DNA from: Helicobacteraceae bacterium
GTDB taxonomy: Bacteria > Campylobacterota > Campylobacteria > Campylobacterales > Sulfurimonadaceae
Direction: 5' to 3'
DNA length: 64,000 bases
Assembly: GCA_013138865.1 (NCBI GenBank)
Contig: WTBY01000015.1
Location: forward strand, 24,180-88,179
Shown here: piece by piece, positions 23,579-32,220 of the stretch
Numbering within the stretch: the stretch's first letter is position 1
Layout of the letters: every line of letters starts with the position of its first letter
The notes under the pieces: generated by a model
The model's input: only the letters and a program-made list of their open reading frames with translations
The model's database searches: none
Told to the model about the DNA's origin: nothing
Program-made: the position numbers and the translations under genes

Positions 23579-23634
23579 GTATCTACAATTAGGACTGCAA
23601 AACCCCCCGAAACTAAACACGAAGGAATATAATC

Positions 23635-23841
23635 ATGGTTACAGTACAATTAGTGAGAGCCGCACGATACAATAATGCAAGTGTTACCTACCTACGAGGT
23701 GTACCTATGCAGGTGAGTGATAAGTTAGCTAAGACATTACTAGCTGAAACAGACCAGCGTGACGTACCTTACTTCAAAACAGTAGAAACTACTGAAGAAG
23801 AAGAAACTGGTGCCCAAGGTGACTCAGTAGTAAGCGTTTAG
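23635..23841 (+). CDS. Hypothetical connector-region protein
   Basis: A 68-residue protein with GAAGGA upstream. It begins MVTVQLVRAARYNNASVTYL, a pattern seen in small phage proteins between capsid and connector genes; the C-terminus is acidic. Its stop overlaps palindrome copy 6. Confidence 0.6.
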   Translation: MVTVQLVRAARYNNASVTYLRGVPMQVSDKLAKTLLAETDQRDVPYFKTVETTEEEETGAQGDSVVSV

Positions 23842-23852
23842 CACTTAAGTGC
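23841..23852. repeat. Recurrent palindrome, copy 6
   Basis: GCACTTAAGTGC, starting on the last base of a stop codon and ending just before the ribosome site of the gene at 23873. Confidence 0.9.
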
Positions 23853-23872
23853 ATCGATAAGGGGAAGTCCGT

Positions 23873-24505
23873 ATGACTAAGTTAGTAAAGAATACAGTAG
23901 TTAGTTTAGGTTTGGCTGCATGTGAGGGTGACGATGCCCAAGCACTATTAGCATCAAGCATTGAATCAGCTACGTATATTATTGCTGGAATACTACGGAC
24001 TTCACTTGACGCACAAGTGGGGAATATAAACCTCTACGATATTAAAGAATACTCATCTTTAATGTATGGAGGCACACCTCTTGTATTGAAGCTGACCAAT
24101 GGATTTATTAATACAGCTACCAATGCCCTAGTAGTGGAGACATCTCCTTCATGGGAGAATGCTACATGGACAGTAATACCTGTAGAAGGATATATCCTAG
24201 AAAAAGAAAAGGGTCATGTAAAAATACTCAATGATCTGAGCATTGAAGTACGATTCATACGAGTAACGTATGATTCAGGATTTGCTGCCAAAGGTGACGC
24301 TCCGGGCAAAGCCTATACAGGTGTACCAGAATGGGCAATACAAGCCACTAAACTATTAGCAGTACATATGTACTCAGTAACACTAAGAGCCAAGAACTCA
24401 GCCAAAACTACAGGTGCTGTAGGCTTAACAGAAGTACCCCCCGCGGTTAATATTATGCTTGAAGGACACCATAGACTATTAAGTGGTAGTCTCTCACCAG
24501 TATGA
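23873..24505 (+). CDS. Head-tail connector protein
   Basis: A 210-residue protein in the position of the head-tail adaptor. It has an N-terminal helical pair, a central beta domain and a C-terminal helix after VPEWAIQATKLLAVHMY, which resembles the helical end of YqbG/gp6-type adaptors. No unique motif confirms it. The last four bases overlap the next gene (ATGA). Confidence 0.65.
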   Translation: MTKLVKNTVVSLGLAACEGDDAQALLASSIESATYIIAGILRTSLDAQVGNINLYDIKEYSSLMYGGTPLVLKLTNGFINTATNALVVETSPSWENATWTVIPVEGYILEKEKGHVKILNDLSIEVRFIRVTYDSGFAAKGDAPGKAYTGVPEWAIQATKLLAVHMYSVTLRAKNSAKTTGAVGLTEVPPAVNIMLEGHHRLLSGSLSPV

Positions 24506-24945
24506 GTACGATAAGCCTACAGGTTGGACTACTAGGATCTATAGCACAAGTACAAAAGCTATTGCAGGAGACTAGTCCGGCAGTAGAAAAAGTATTGGAT
24601 ACGGCAGAAGCTGTAATACTTAACAGAATTAGAACAAGATTTCTCGCAGAAGTGGATACAGATGGTAAACCATGGATACCCTCAAAAGCAGGGCAGAAGA
24701 GAAGATCTTCCGGAGGCACAGGAACCTTATTTGCTTCAGGAGCATTATTTCATAGCATACATGCCATACGAGTTAGTACCACAGAACGATCAGTAACCTT
24801 CGATCAGACTCAAGCACCTTATGGTGTTTACCATATGAGAGGAACTAAGCACTTACCTAAGAGGGAATTTTTGGGAGTGAATAGTTCTGATGTAGCGGCT
24901 GTTACTAGCGTATTGACAAAAGCATTAGAGAGAGGATCATTGTAA
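24502..24945 (+). CDS. Tail completion / virion morphogenesis protein (gpS-like)
   Basis: A 147-residue protein with the pattern of the phage virion morphogenesis family: RFLAEVDTDGKPWIPSKAG, then LFASGALFHSIHAI, APYGVYHMRGTKHLPKREFL and a helical end. Members act at the head-tail joint. It lies between the connector and terminator genes with overlapping junctions. Confidence 0.8.
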   Translation: MSTISLQVGLLGSIAQVQKLLQETSPAVEKVLDTAEAVILNRIRTRFLAEVDTDGKPWIPSKAGQKRRSSGGTGTLFASGALFHSIHAIRVSTTERSVTFDQTQAPYGVYHMRGTKHLPKREFLGVNSSDVAAVTSVLTKALERGSL

Positions 24946-25370
24946 TGGCAGACTTAGTACAAGAGTGTATTGATGACATTAAAGCTAAAGTAGAAACAGT
25001 CACAGCACTAAAGAATAAAATAGCGTTCTATTACCACATAGATGAGATGTTGGATGAGAATAACATCCTTAAATTCCCAGCAGTCGCCATAGTGTATGAG
25101 GGAATGAACTCACAGGATAGTAAGAACAAGGGTCTATCTAATCAGGCAACATTTGGTGTGTACATGATTGGGTGTGCGGGTAAGCCAGCAAAACCAGAAT
25201 TAGAAACCATCACCCTATTAAAGAGTTTGAGAGATAGTGTTAAGAACTCTAAGTCACCAACAGCACATGATTGGAACTTTGTAGGCGAGCATATTATCCA
25301 ACTACCAGTATCTTCAGCATCAGGAACAGCATACAGGCAGGGATGGATGACTCAGTTAATGATCAGCTAG
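24945..25370 (+). CDS. Tail terminator-like protein
   Basis: A 141-residue protein. An amphipathic N-terminal helix (LVQECIDDIKAKVE) is followed by strands around FPAVAIVYEG and ATFGVYMIG and a later helix, as in small tail terminator proteins. The gene order (connector, completion, terminator, tube) supports this. No diagnostic motif. Confidence 0.65.
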   Translation: MADLVQECIDDIKAKVETVTALKNKIAFYYHIDEMLDENNILKFPAVAIVYEGMNSQDSKNKGLSNQATFGVYMIGCAGKPAKPELETITLLKSLRDSVKNSKSPTAHDWNFVGEHIIQLPVSSASGTAYRQGWMTQLMIS

Positions 25371-25441
25371 TGTTGTTATAATTGAGTAGAAGCTATATCC
25401 TTAAACCTGAACCCCGTATAACCTTGGTAGGAGTACAATTT

Positions 25442-25636
25442 ATGTCTGAAAAAGTTGAAGTTGAGATTGTGATACACGGTCACCAACATGGCGGTTCACT
25501 TGTTAAGAAAGGTGAGTCAGTATATGTATCACCAGTAATAGCAACATGGATGGAAGATAATGGGGTGGGGCTAGTAAAACAGTCACGCACAGAAACCAAG
25601 CCTAGTAAGACATCACGTACTACTAACAGTAAATAA
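25442..25636 (+). CDS. Small tail-region hypothetical protein
   Basis: A 64-residue protein. The ATG at 25442 follows AGGAG at good spacing; an in-frame TTG 60 bases upstream is less likely. It has EVEIVIHGHQHGGSLVKKGE then a strand ending in a Lys/Thr/Ser tail. Similar small proteins often precede tail tube genes. Function unknown. Confidence 0.6.
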   Translation: MSEKVEVEIVIHGHQHGGSLVKKGESVYVSPVIATWMEDNGVGLVKQSRTETKPSKTSRTTNSK

Positions 25637-25656
25637 TCTAATAGGAGCACCTACTA

Positions 25657-26445
25657 ATGGCACAGCATTTAGTAACATCAAATTATTACAGTGGTCAGGG
25701 CATCGTAATGATTGCCACTAAAAACTCTACAACAGGTGAGCCAGAAGGCTTTGTTCCTGTAGGTAACGTAACCGCACTGTCTCTTGAAACGTCAATCACT
25801 AAAGATGAGCATAAAGAATCGACTTCAGGTTCTCGTGCCGTTGATAAAGTGTTAGCGACTGAAACAAGCATTTCATTCTCAGCCACTATGGAATCATTAA
25901 ACCAAGAAAACTTGGCTTATGCTTTACGGGGCACCACTGCAGATATTCCAGCAGGTACACAAACAGTAACATCGTACACAGCACGACTAGGTAAGATCGA
26001 GCCATTAGGTCATATCAAAGTGTCGGCTGTAGTAATTCAAGATGATGCCGATACCAATACCTACGTAGAAGGTGACAACTATCGTTTAGATGCTGACACT
26101 GGCTCTATCTACATTATGACTGCAGCAGAGCAAACAGCAGCATTAGCAGTAAATTCAATCACTGACTTAGACACGCTCCATATTGCCTACAGTTTTGAAG
26201 ACCAAAAAGTAATGAATGCTTTAACTGGTGCCGCAGAAGTTCGTTGGGTACGTTTTGAAGGTCTTAATACCGCAGACAGCAATGCTCCTGTAGTAGTAGA
26301 TATTTTCAAAATGGAAGCTGACTTGTTAGCAACACTTGCATTAATCTCAGATGATATTCAGTCTGCAGATTTAACAGGTGCTGTATTGTCTGACTCTACT
26401 CGACAATCAGGCTCTAAGCACTTCAAGCAAACTAGCTTAACGTAA
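25657..26445 (+). CDS. Major tail tube protein, copy 1
   Basis: A 262-residue beta-rich protein. It begins MAQHLVTSNYYSGQGIVMIA and has VRWVRFEGLNTAD and a C-terminal ALISDDIQ segment. Position before the chaperone and tape measure genes marks it as the tube. Codons are of the high-expression type (CGT, GGT). A paralogue follows after 10 bases. Confidence 0.8.
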   Translation: MAQHLVTSNYYSGQGIVMIATKNSTTGEPEGFVPVGNVTALSLETSITKDEHKESTSGSRAVDKVLATETSISFSATMESLNQENLAYALRGTTADIPAGTQTVTSYTARLGKIEPLGHIKVSAVVIQDDADTNTYVEGDNYRLDADTGSIYIMTAAEQTAALAVNSITDLDTLHIAYSFEDQKVMNALTGAAEVRWVRFEGLNTADSNAPVVVDIFKMEADLLATLALISDDIQSADLTGAVLSDSTRQSGSKHFKQTSLT

Positions 26446-26455
26446 GGCAAACAGC

Positions 26456-27250
26456 ATGGCAGTTCATAGCGTAGTATCAAAGTACTATTCTGGGCAAGGG
26501 ATTGTCATGCTAGCCACACGCGATATTAATGGGGATGCGGAAGGATTCCTCCCCATTGGTAACGTATCAGAGTTAAAAGTATCTACCAGCATAGCAACCC
26601 TAGATCACAAGACCACAGAACACGGTACTAGTGGTATAGATAAGAAGCTACAAACAGAGACTGCAGTAAACATCTCTATGGTGTTTGAGTCTATTGATGC
26701 AGATAACCTTAAGCTAGGATTACAAGGTGACCTAACAATAGTGCCTGCGGGATCAGGAATAGTAGGACCGAATACTACCTCAGTAGCCCTAGGTAGAAGC
26801 TATGACATAGGAGCCTTAAAGGTATCTAATGTTGTAGTTAAGAACTCAGCAGAAAACATTACCTACGAAGAAGGTAAGAACTACACTATCAATGCTAATT
26901 CAGGTTCGATATACTACATGACAGCGGCTGAACAAGTCCTAGCATCACCTATCACCACTTTAGTGGATGCATCTGAAGTACACATTACTTCATACGACAC
27001 AGCAGGCTACAAAGAAATACACGCATTAACCCAAGACCTAGCCACAAGATGGTTAAGGTTTGAAGGGCTTAATACCGTAGATACAGAAGAACCTGTTATC
27101 GTGGATGTGTATAAATTTAGTATAGGATCAATAGCAGAGTTATCGTTAATATCAGACGATATAGCTGGTCTTCCAATGGAGGGATCAGTACTACTAGATC
27201 CAACCAAATTGACCGGATCAAAATATTATAGGGTTCGGTCTACAACCTAG
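26456..27250 (+). CDS. Tail tube paralogue, copy 2
   Basis: A 264-residue protein aligned along its length with the preceding one: KYYSGQGIVMLATRD at the start, TGSIYYMTAAEQ-type centre (NSGSIYYMTAAEQ) and RWLRFEGLNTVD near the C-terminus. Unlike copy 1 it uses AGA/AGG and CTA codons, suggesting lower expression. It could be a minor tube component, an end-cap or a diversified duplicate. Confidence 0.8.
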   Translation: MAVHSVVSKYYSGQGIVMLATRDINGDAEGFLPIGNVSELKVSTSIATLDHKTTEHGTSGIDKKLQTETAVNISMVFESIDADNLKLGLQGDLTIVPAGSGIVGPNTTSVALGRSYDIGALKVSNVVVKNSAENITYEEGKNYTINANSGSIYYMTAAEQVLASPITTLVDASEVHITSYDTAGYKEIHALTQDLATRWLRFEGLNTVDTEEPVIVDVYKFSIGSIAELSLISDDIAGLPMEGSVLLDPTKLTGSKYYRVRSTT

Positions 27251-27261
27251 AGGTATGTAGT

Positions 27262-27681
27262 ATGAGTTTAGCTGACTTAGTAACCCAGAATGAAGTAGTA
27301 ACAATCAAAGTCAAAAATAAGAAAGTAGATGTTGAGGTATACCCCCTAACTATTGGCGATATTGGTTTATTATTGAAAGATTACGGTACCCAAGTAGAAT
27401 CACTATTTGCCGGAACCACCAGCACAGCCGCATTACTCCAAAAAGCACCGGAACTAGTAGCCGGGATCATTGCTTACGGAACACGAAACCCAGAAGAAAT
27501 TGAACACGCGAAACAGCTATCCTTTGGTAACCAAGTTAAAATACTCAAAGCTATATGGGCACTCACAGAAGTGGAGCCGGAAGAGTTGGGAAACATGGCA
27601 AGCCACTTGTTAGAGGGAATACTTCAAGTGGCAGGAGCAATCAACACAAGCAAACTAGCAATGGCGGCAGAGAAATCCTAA
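27262..27681 (+). CDS. Tail assembly chaperone, short form (gpG-like)
   Basis: A 139-residue protein between tube and tape measure genes. It is mainly helical after a beta N-terminus (EVVTIKVKNKKVDVEVYPL). It ends at TAA 27679-27681 unless ribosomes shift at 27588. Known gpG proteins coat the tape measure protein and help polymerise the tube. Confidence 0.85.
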   Translation: MSLADLVTQNEVVTIKVKNKKVDVEVYPLTIGDIGLLLKDYGTQVESLFAGTTSTAALLQKAPELVAGIIAYGTRNPEEIEHAKQLSFGNQVKILKAIWALTEVEPEELGNMASHLLEGILQVAGAINTSKLAMAAEKS

Positions 27682-27902
27682 CATGGTTTTCAGAAGTAGT
27701 GGAGGCATTAGTATCTAGTGGGCATACCAGTACCGAGGTGTTACAGTACACAACAAGACAGGCTATCGCGTACCATAGTTTAGCAATACGGAGAGTTAGT
27801 AAAGATCGTATGCTAGAAGCTACAACTATGAGGGCGGCACACTTAGCCAATGATGATGAGTGGCAAAAGTATATGGGACTTCTAGGCAATGGCAAGTACT
27901 GA
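27262..27902 (+). CDS. Tail assembly chaperone, frameshifted long form (gpGT-like)
   Basis: A product of -1 frameshifting at GGGAAAC (27588-27594): about 111 residues of the G frame joined to about 102 residues in the -1 frame, ending at 27902. The T part contains LTWFSEVVEALVSSGH and RQAIAYHSLAIRR, helices typical of this family. The T frame has no convincing start of its own. The end overlaps the tape measure start by 14 bases. Confidence 0.85.
27588..27594 (+). other. Programmed -1 frameshift site
   Basis: GGGAAAC in the register G GGA AAC of the G frame (codons TTG GGA AAC). This fits the X-XXY-YYZ rule and lies inside the overlap of the two open frames. Confidence 0.85.
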
Positions 27903-30900
27903 TTTAGAGATTGTAATACGGGCTAAGAATGAAGCCTCCAAAGTATTAGCAGATCTAACAAAGAAACTACAGGACGTAGATCGTGAGCTTAAGAAATTAG
28001 GCGGCACTAATACTGATGGTGTGTCGGAAGATTTAGAGGATGCGGCAGATGCTGCAGAGGATCTACAGGAAGGTCTTGAAGGTGCCTCAGAATCAGCAGA
28101 AGAGTTAGCCAACACTTCAGGCTTAGACGACATATCTGATGATTTGGATGAGGGTGCTGAATCAGCCAAACAACTAGAGAAAGATCTTGATACTGTAGCT
28201 AAAGCCGCTGGGGTAATTGGGGTAGCCATTACCGCGGCATTAGGTCTTAGTATTGCCAAGGCAGGAGAGTTCTCTCAAGCACTAGCAGAAGTATCAACCC
28301 TATTAGATACAACTGAAGTTGATATGGACGGTGTTGCCAAATCAATTAAAGACCTATCCTCTGAGTTCGGGCAAGATAGACTACTAGCAGTAAAAGCGTA
28401 CTACGACATCATATCTTCTGGCGCAACGGCAGGTGTGGACGCTAATACCAAACTAGAACAAGCAATGAAGCTTGCTTTAGGTGGAGCTACCGATGTAGCC
28501 ACAGCCGCAGATGGTTTAACCACGGTATTAAATGCCTATAATTTAGAAACCAGCCAAGCGGCAGAAGTTACTGATGTAATGTTTGCCACCATGAAAGGCG
28601 GTAAGACTACCATCCCTGAATTGTCAGCATCAATGGCACAAGTAGCACCCTTTGCTGCAGCATTAGGCGTAGACTTTAAAGAAGTATCTGCGGCTATGAT
28701 TGGTATGACCAAGCAGGGCACCAGAACCTCCATAGGCTTCACCCAGTTAAAAGCATTGTTGCAGGGATTAGTACGCCCCACAGAAGGATTAGTAGCAGCC
28801 TTCAAAGAGTACTCAGGAACCACTGCAGAAAACCTCCTGAGAACGGAAGGGTTAGGTGCGGCAATGGAAGTCTTAAATAAGGCTACCAATGGCAATAAAG
28901 GTCAACTGATACAGCTACTGGGGTCGGTAGAAGCAGTAACCGCGGCAATGCAATTATCAGGAGATAATGCATTTAGAATGGCTGAGGGCATGGCTTCTGT
29001 TGCAGCATCTACAGGAGAAGCAGATAGAGCCGTAGCTAAAATGGCTGAAGACCCAGCACACCAATTATCAACAGCACTAAAAGATATAGGAGATTTAGTT
29101 GATGCTATAGGACTAACCTTGCTCCCAGCATTAGCAGATGTTGCCGTTATATTTGGTGACTTAGCTAAAAGTATGGAGGAGTGGATTAAGGATAATGAGG
29201 TACTAGCAGGAATCATAATAGGTAGTATTGCAGTCTTTGGGTTATTAGCCACAGCTATTGGAGCCTTAAGTTTAGCCTTTGCCGGTGGTAAGGCTGGAAT
29301 GTTAGCCCTACGCAATATTATAAAAAGTGTAGGGGTAGAAGCCTTACTGACATCTACCAAGCTGAATTCAGCATACTCAGCTACAGCCACCTATGGGGCG
29401 GTATCAGCTAAATCAGCCGTAGGTGTAGGGGTATTAACTACAGCCATAAATGTACTGGCTAGAGCCACTCTAGTATTGTCTGCCTTATGGGGAGCCAAGA
29501 AAATATTAGATTTAGCAGGAGCAATGCTAGAAACTAAAAAGTATATGGACATAGCCTCAGACTCAGTAGGGCACCATGAAGATGTACTGAAGGAACTACT
29601 AGCTACCAAAGAACAGATATTAGCTAAAGAGTTAGCATTATCAGAAGGTAACAAGAATCTTAATGATAATAACCTTAAGGATCTAGAGAGCTATGAGAAA
29701 GACCTAAGATCTAGGCTAGCAAAAATACAAGAAGCCAAAGCAGATGCCGTAAGATCTGACGTGCAATTGGAATTATTTGGTGTTAGTTTTGGGGACACCG
29801 TATCAGATGCTGATAAAGCTGAGATAGAAGCGGAGTACCAGACCACACTATCAAGACTTGCTTCAGTAATAAAAGCACAAAGGCAGATCTCAACTACTGA
29901 AGCAGTAGTCCAACTAGAAATAGCCAATGAGGAAGATTTCGAGCACATAGCAGAAACGGTGGACGCAGTTAGGGAATCGTTAGACACACTTAATGATGCT
30001 AATTACTCCACGTCCATATCTGAATTGGAGAGGCTAGGTAAGGCGGTAGACAAAGCCTTTAGTGGTAGCAGTGTTTTAGACCAACAGCAAGCCCACAGTG
30101 AGCTAGTGGCGGCTAAAATTATTGCTGAAAGAAGGTATGCTCAAGTAGCTGTATCCATTGCAGAGAGAACAGCTATATCTCAGAAAAACATTATAGAAAG
30201 AACTATAACTGATGAGACTGAAAGGGCAGATGCTATCAAAGGTGTGGTAGAAACTCTTGGTGCAGATAGAATTGCCATTGCCCAAAGAACAGAATCAGCC
30301 CTAGCAGGATTACTTCAGACCTCAGAGGCTAAGTACGAGAAGTACGCAGCTAAAGTTAAATCCCTAGAAGCCTCCATTAATACTGAGGATGATAATTATG
30401 AGGGAGAGCAACAAGCTATCCTTGATAAGAGATTATCTGATTACCAAATATACCAGAACAGAAGAGAACAGCTAGAATCATTAGCTTCTGAAGCCACACG
30501 AGCATTAATCAATAAAGATTATGATGAGCTAGAAGCTATAGGTAAGAAGCAGAAGGCTCTAGCTAAAGAGATAAGTACTGAAGTAACCAATCCTACTGGT
30601 GATGTTGTAATATCCCAGTACAAGGCAGAACAAGAGTCTTTAGCACAGTTAAAAATAGGTCATGATAATGTAAACCTAGCTAACAAGAAAAGATTGGAAG
30701 ATGCTGAACGTGCAGAGAAAGGTGAATTATCTAACCTAACCTCACTATCAGAAAGGCTAAATACCGTAAAAGATACTATTACAGCCTTACAGAAGGAAAC
30801 ATTAGAGTTAAATATTAATCCTAATGTCTCTAATGTTAGATCCACATTAGATAGCTTACTCAATGAATACACCGCAGTTGATATAGGTATTACTGTAGAT

Positions 30901-31458
30901 CGTGAAGGGTTAGCAGAGGATATGCAATTAGCCTTAGATGCTTTAGGAGCAGGAGGAGACCTGTTACTTACACCAGAGATAGTACCCGATTCAAGGGAGA
31001 TAGATGACAAAATTTCTGAGATAGTAACCTCACTGACGAAAGAGTACACCGTAGTAATTAACTACAAAGAAAATAATAAACCTCAGTATATTACTAGGGC
31101 ACAAGGTGGCGCTGTAGATGGATATGCTACTGGGGGTAAAGTTACTGGACCGGGATCTGGAACTAGTGATTCCATTATGGCTATGTTGTCTAATGGTGAG
31201 TATGTAATTAGAGCCGCAGCAGTACAGAAATATGGGTTAAACCTCCTAGACATGATCAATGGTTTAAGCATGCCTAGCAGACCATCCTTTAAGTTTGCCA
31301 CTGGAGGGTTAGTTGGACCGGATACAGTATCTAGCCCTAATGAGGTAGTAGACGTAAATCTAACCTTCAATGCTAATAGCTACGAACTACGAGGATCTAG
31401 GGAGGAAGTTAAGAGATTGACTACTGCCATGAAGAATATTACTAGAGGGCAATTGTAA
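27889..31458 (+). CDS. Tail tape measure protein
   Basis: A 1189-residue protein, the largest in the window and directly after the chaperone genes. The N-terminus is a charged coiled coil (LADLTKKLQDVDRELKKL). A TP901-type core follows, with LSSEFGQDRLLAVKAYYDI. Hydrophobic segments lie around residues 435-470 and 520-545. Further long coiled coils fill residues 560-1000. The C-terminus has Gly-rich ATGGKVTGPGSGTSDSI and a paralogous FATGGLVG segment. The family sets tail length and helps DNA entry; at roughly 1.5 angstrom per residue it suggests a tail near 180 nm. Confidence 0.93.
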   Translation: MASTDLEIVIRAKNEASKVLADLTKKLQDVDRELKKLGGTNTDGVSEDLEDAADAAEDLQEGLEGASESAEELANTSGLDDISDDLDEGAESAKQLEKDLDTVAKAAGVIGVAITAALGLSIAKAGEFSQALAEVSTLLDTTEVDMDGVAKSIKDLSSEFGQDRLLAVKAYYDIISSGATAGVDANTKLEQAMKLALGGATDVATAADGLTTVLNAYNLETSQAAEVTDVMFATMKGGKTTIPELSASMAQVAPFAAALGVDFKEVSAAMIGMTKQGTRTSIGFTQLKALLQGLVRPTEGLVAAFKEYSGTTAENLLRTEGLGAAMEVLNKATNGNKGQLIQLLGSVEAVTAAMQLSGDNAFRMAEGMASVAASTGEADRAVAKMAEDPAHQLSTALKDIGDLVDAIGLTLLPALADVAVIFGDLAKSMEEWIKDNEVLAGIIIGSIAVFGLLATAIGALSLAFAGGKAGMLALRNIIKSVGVEALLTSTKLNSAYSATATYGAVSAKSAVGVGVLTTAINVLARATLVLSALWGAKKILDLAGAMLETKKYMDIASDSVGHHEDVLKELLATKEQILAKELALSEGNKNLNDNNLKDLESYEKDLRSRLAKIQEAKADAVRSDVQLELFGVSFGDTVSDADKAEIEAEYQTTLSRLASVIKAQRQISTTEAVVQLEIANEEDFEHIAETVDAVRESLDTLNDANYSTSISELERLGKAVDKAFSGSSVLDQQQAHSELVAAKIIAERRYAQVAVSIAERTAISQKNIIERTITDETERADAIKGVVETLGADRIAIAQRTESALAGLLQTSEAKYEKYAAKVKSLEASINTEDDNYEGEQQAILDKRLSDYQIYQNRREQLESLASEATRALINKDYDELEAIGKKQKALAKEISTEVTNPTGDVVISQYKAEQESLAQLKIGHDNVNLANKKRLEDAERAEKGELSNLTSLSERLNTVKDTITALQKETLELNINPNVSNVRSTLDSLLNEYTAVDIGITVDREGLAEDMQLALDALGAGGDLLLTPEIVPDSREIDDKISEIVTSLTKEYTVVINYKENNKPQYITRAQGGAVDGYATGGKVTGPGSGTSDSIMAMLSNGEYVIRAAAVQKYGLNLLDMINGLSMPSRPSFKFATGGLVGPDTVSSPNEVVDVNLTFNANSYELRGSREEVKRLTTAMKNITRGQL

Positions 31459-31841
31459 TGGCTGTAACATTAGGCGGAATAGTTCTACCAGACTCATTAG
31501 TATGGGCAGATAGAAATTCTATACCCTCAGTAGAGCAAACTAGAATTAGAACTCTAGGAGGGAAGCAACTCATCTATGCAAATGCAATAGTAAGAGGGCA
31601 AGATATAACATTGGTAGCCACCCAAAATACAGGTTGGATGACACTAGCCCAGATCAATAGTCTACAATCCTTGGCAGAGGTGCCAGGAGCAGAGTATACT
31701 TTAGTGTATGGTGGAGCCACAGAACAAGTAGTATTCAGACATGATCAGGCACCAGCCTTAGACCTATCGCCATTAATAGCTAGAACAGATCCTATAGCGG
31801 GAGACTATTACATAGGCACTATAAAACTAGTTACAGTGTAA
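31458..31841 (+). CDS. Tail protein downstream of tape measure
   Basis: A 127-residue beta-rich protein overlapping the tape measure stop by one base. It has GGIVLPDSLVWADRN at the start and a C-terminal GDYYIGTIKLVTV strand. The layout resembles small distal-tail ring proteins. The assignment rests on position and fold guess only. Confidence 0.6.
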   Translation: MAVTLGGIVLPDSLVWADRNSIPSVEQTRIRTLGGKQLIYANAIVRGQDITLVATQNTGWMTLAQINSLQSLAEVPGAEYTLVYGGATEQVVFRHDQAPALDLSPLIARTDPIAGDYYIGTIKLVTV

Positions 31842-31860
31842 CCACTATTGGAGTCATATT

Positions 31861-32217
31861 ATGGAACATCAGAACGGAACCAGACGGGTACTAGAAGCAC
31901 CAACCCGAGAAACAGTAGGCAGCCAAATGAGACACCCTACTAGCCCAGAACGATTGGCAGAGCAAGAAGAAGCCAACAGAATACAAGACACACACCTATA
32001 CCCTTCAAGAGTGGATAGTGGTGGTCCGTATAACAATGAGCGTAGTAGACGAGGAATAACCATTAGAGATCAACTAGCAATGAATGCTATGTCATCCTTA
32101 ATCACTAGTGGCGAAACCAATGCTGATGAAGTGGCGCGTAAGTCTTACAAGCTTGCTGATGCTATGATAAAACGCATGAGAGATACACGAAATAATCAAT
32201 TGAACAGAGGCGAATAG
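31861..32217 (+). CDS. Conserved phage hypothetical protein
   Basis: A 118-residue hydrophilic protein. Residues 1-60 are charged and probably disordered. The C-terminal half has GITIRDQLAMNAMSSLI and KSYKLADAMIKRM, a pattern (G-x-T-x-R-D...A-Y-x-x-A-D-A-M) common in small phage proteins usually found among early genes. Finding it in the tail operon is unusual. Function unknown. Confidence 0.65.
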   Translation: MEHQNGTRRVLEAPTRETVGSQMRHPTSPERLAEQEEANRIQDTHLYPSRVDSGGPYNNERSRRGITIRDQLAMNAMSSLITSGETNADEVARKSYKLADAMIKRMRDTRNNQLNRGE

Positions 32218-32220
32218 GCT

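Noticed and set aside
24913..24941. TTGACA inside the tail completion gene
   Set aside because: It lacks the flanking AAAC block and a good -10 box and lies inside a coding region; it is not a member of the promoter family.
27555..27681. Independent ATG start for the frame that ends at 27902
   Set aside because: No ribosome site precedes the ATG at 27555, and the GGGAAAC site explains the frame as a -1 extension of the upstream gene.
28902..29390. Long minus-strand open frame opposite the tape measure gene
   Set aside because: Its product is Ala/Ser/Pro-rich mirror composition with no start signal; it is a shadow of the tape measure gene.
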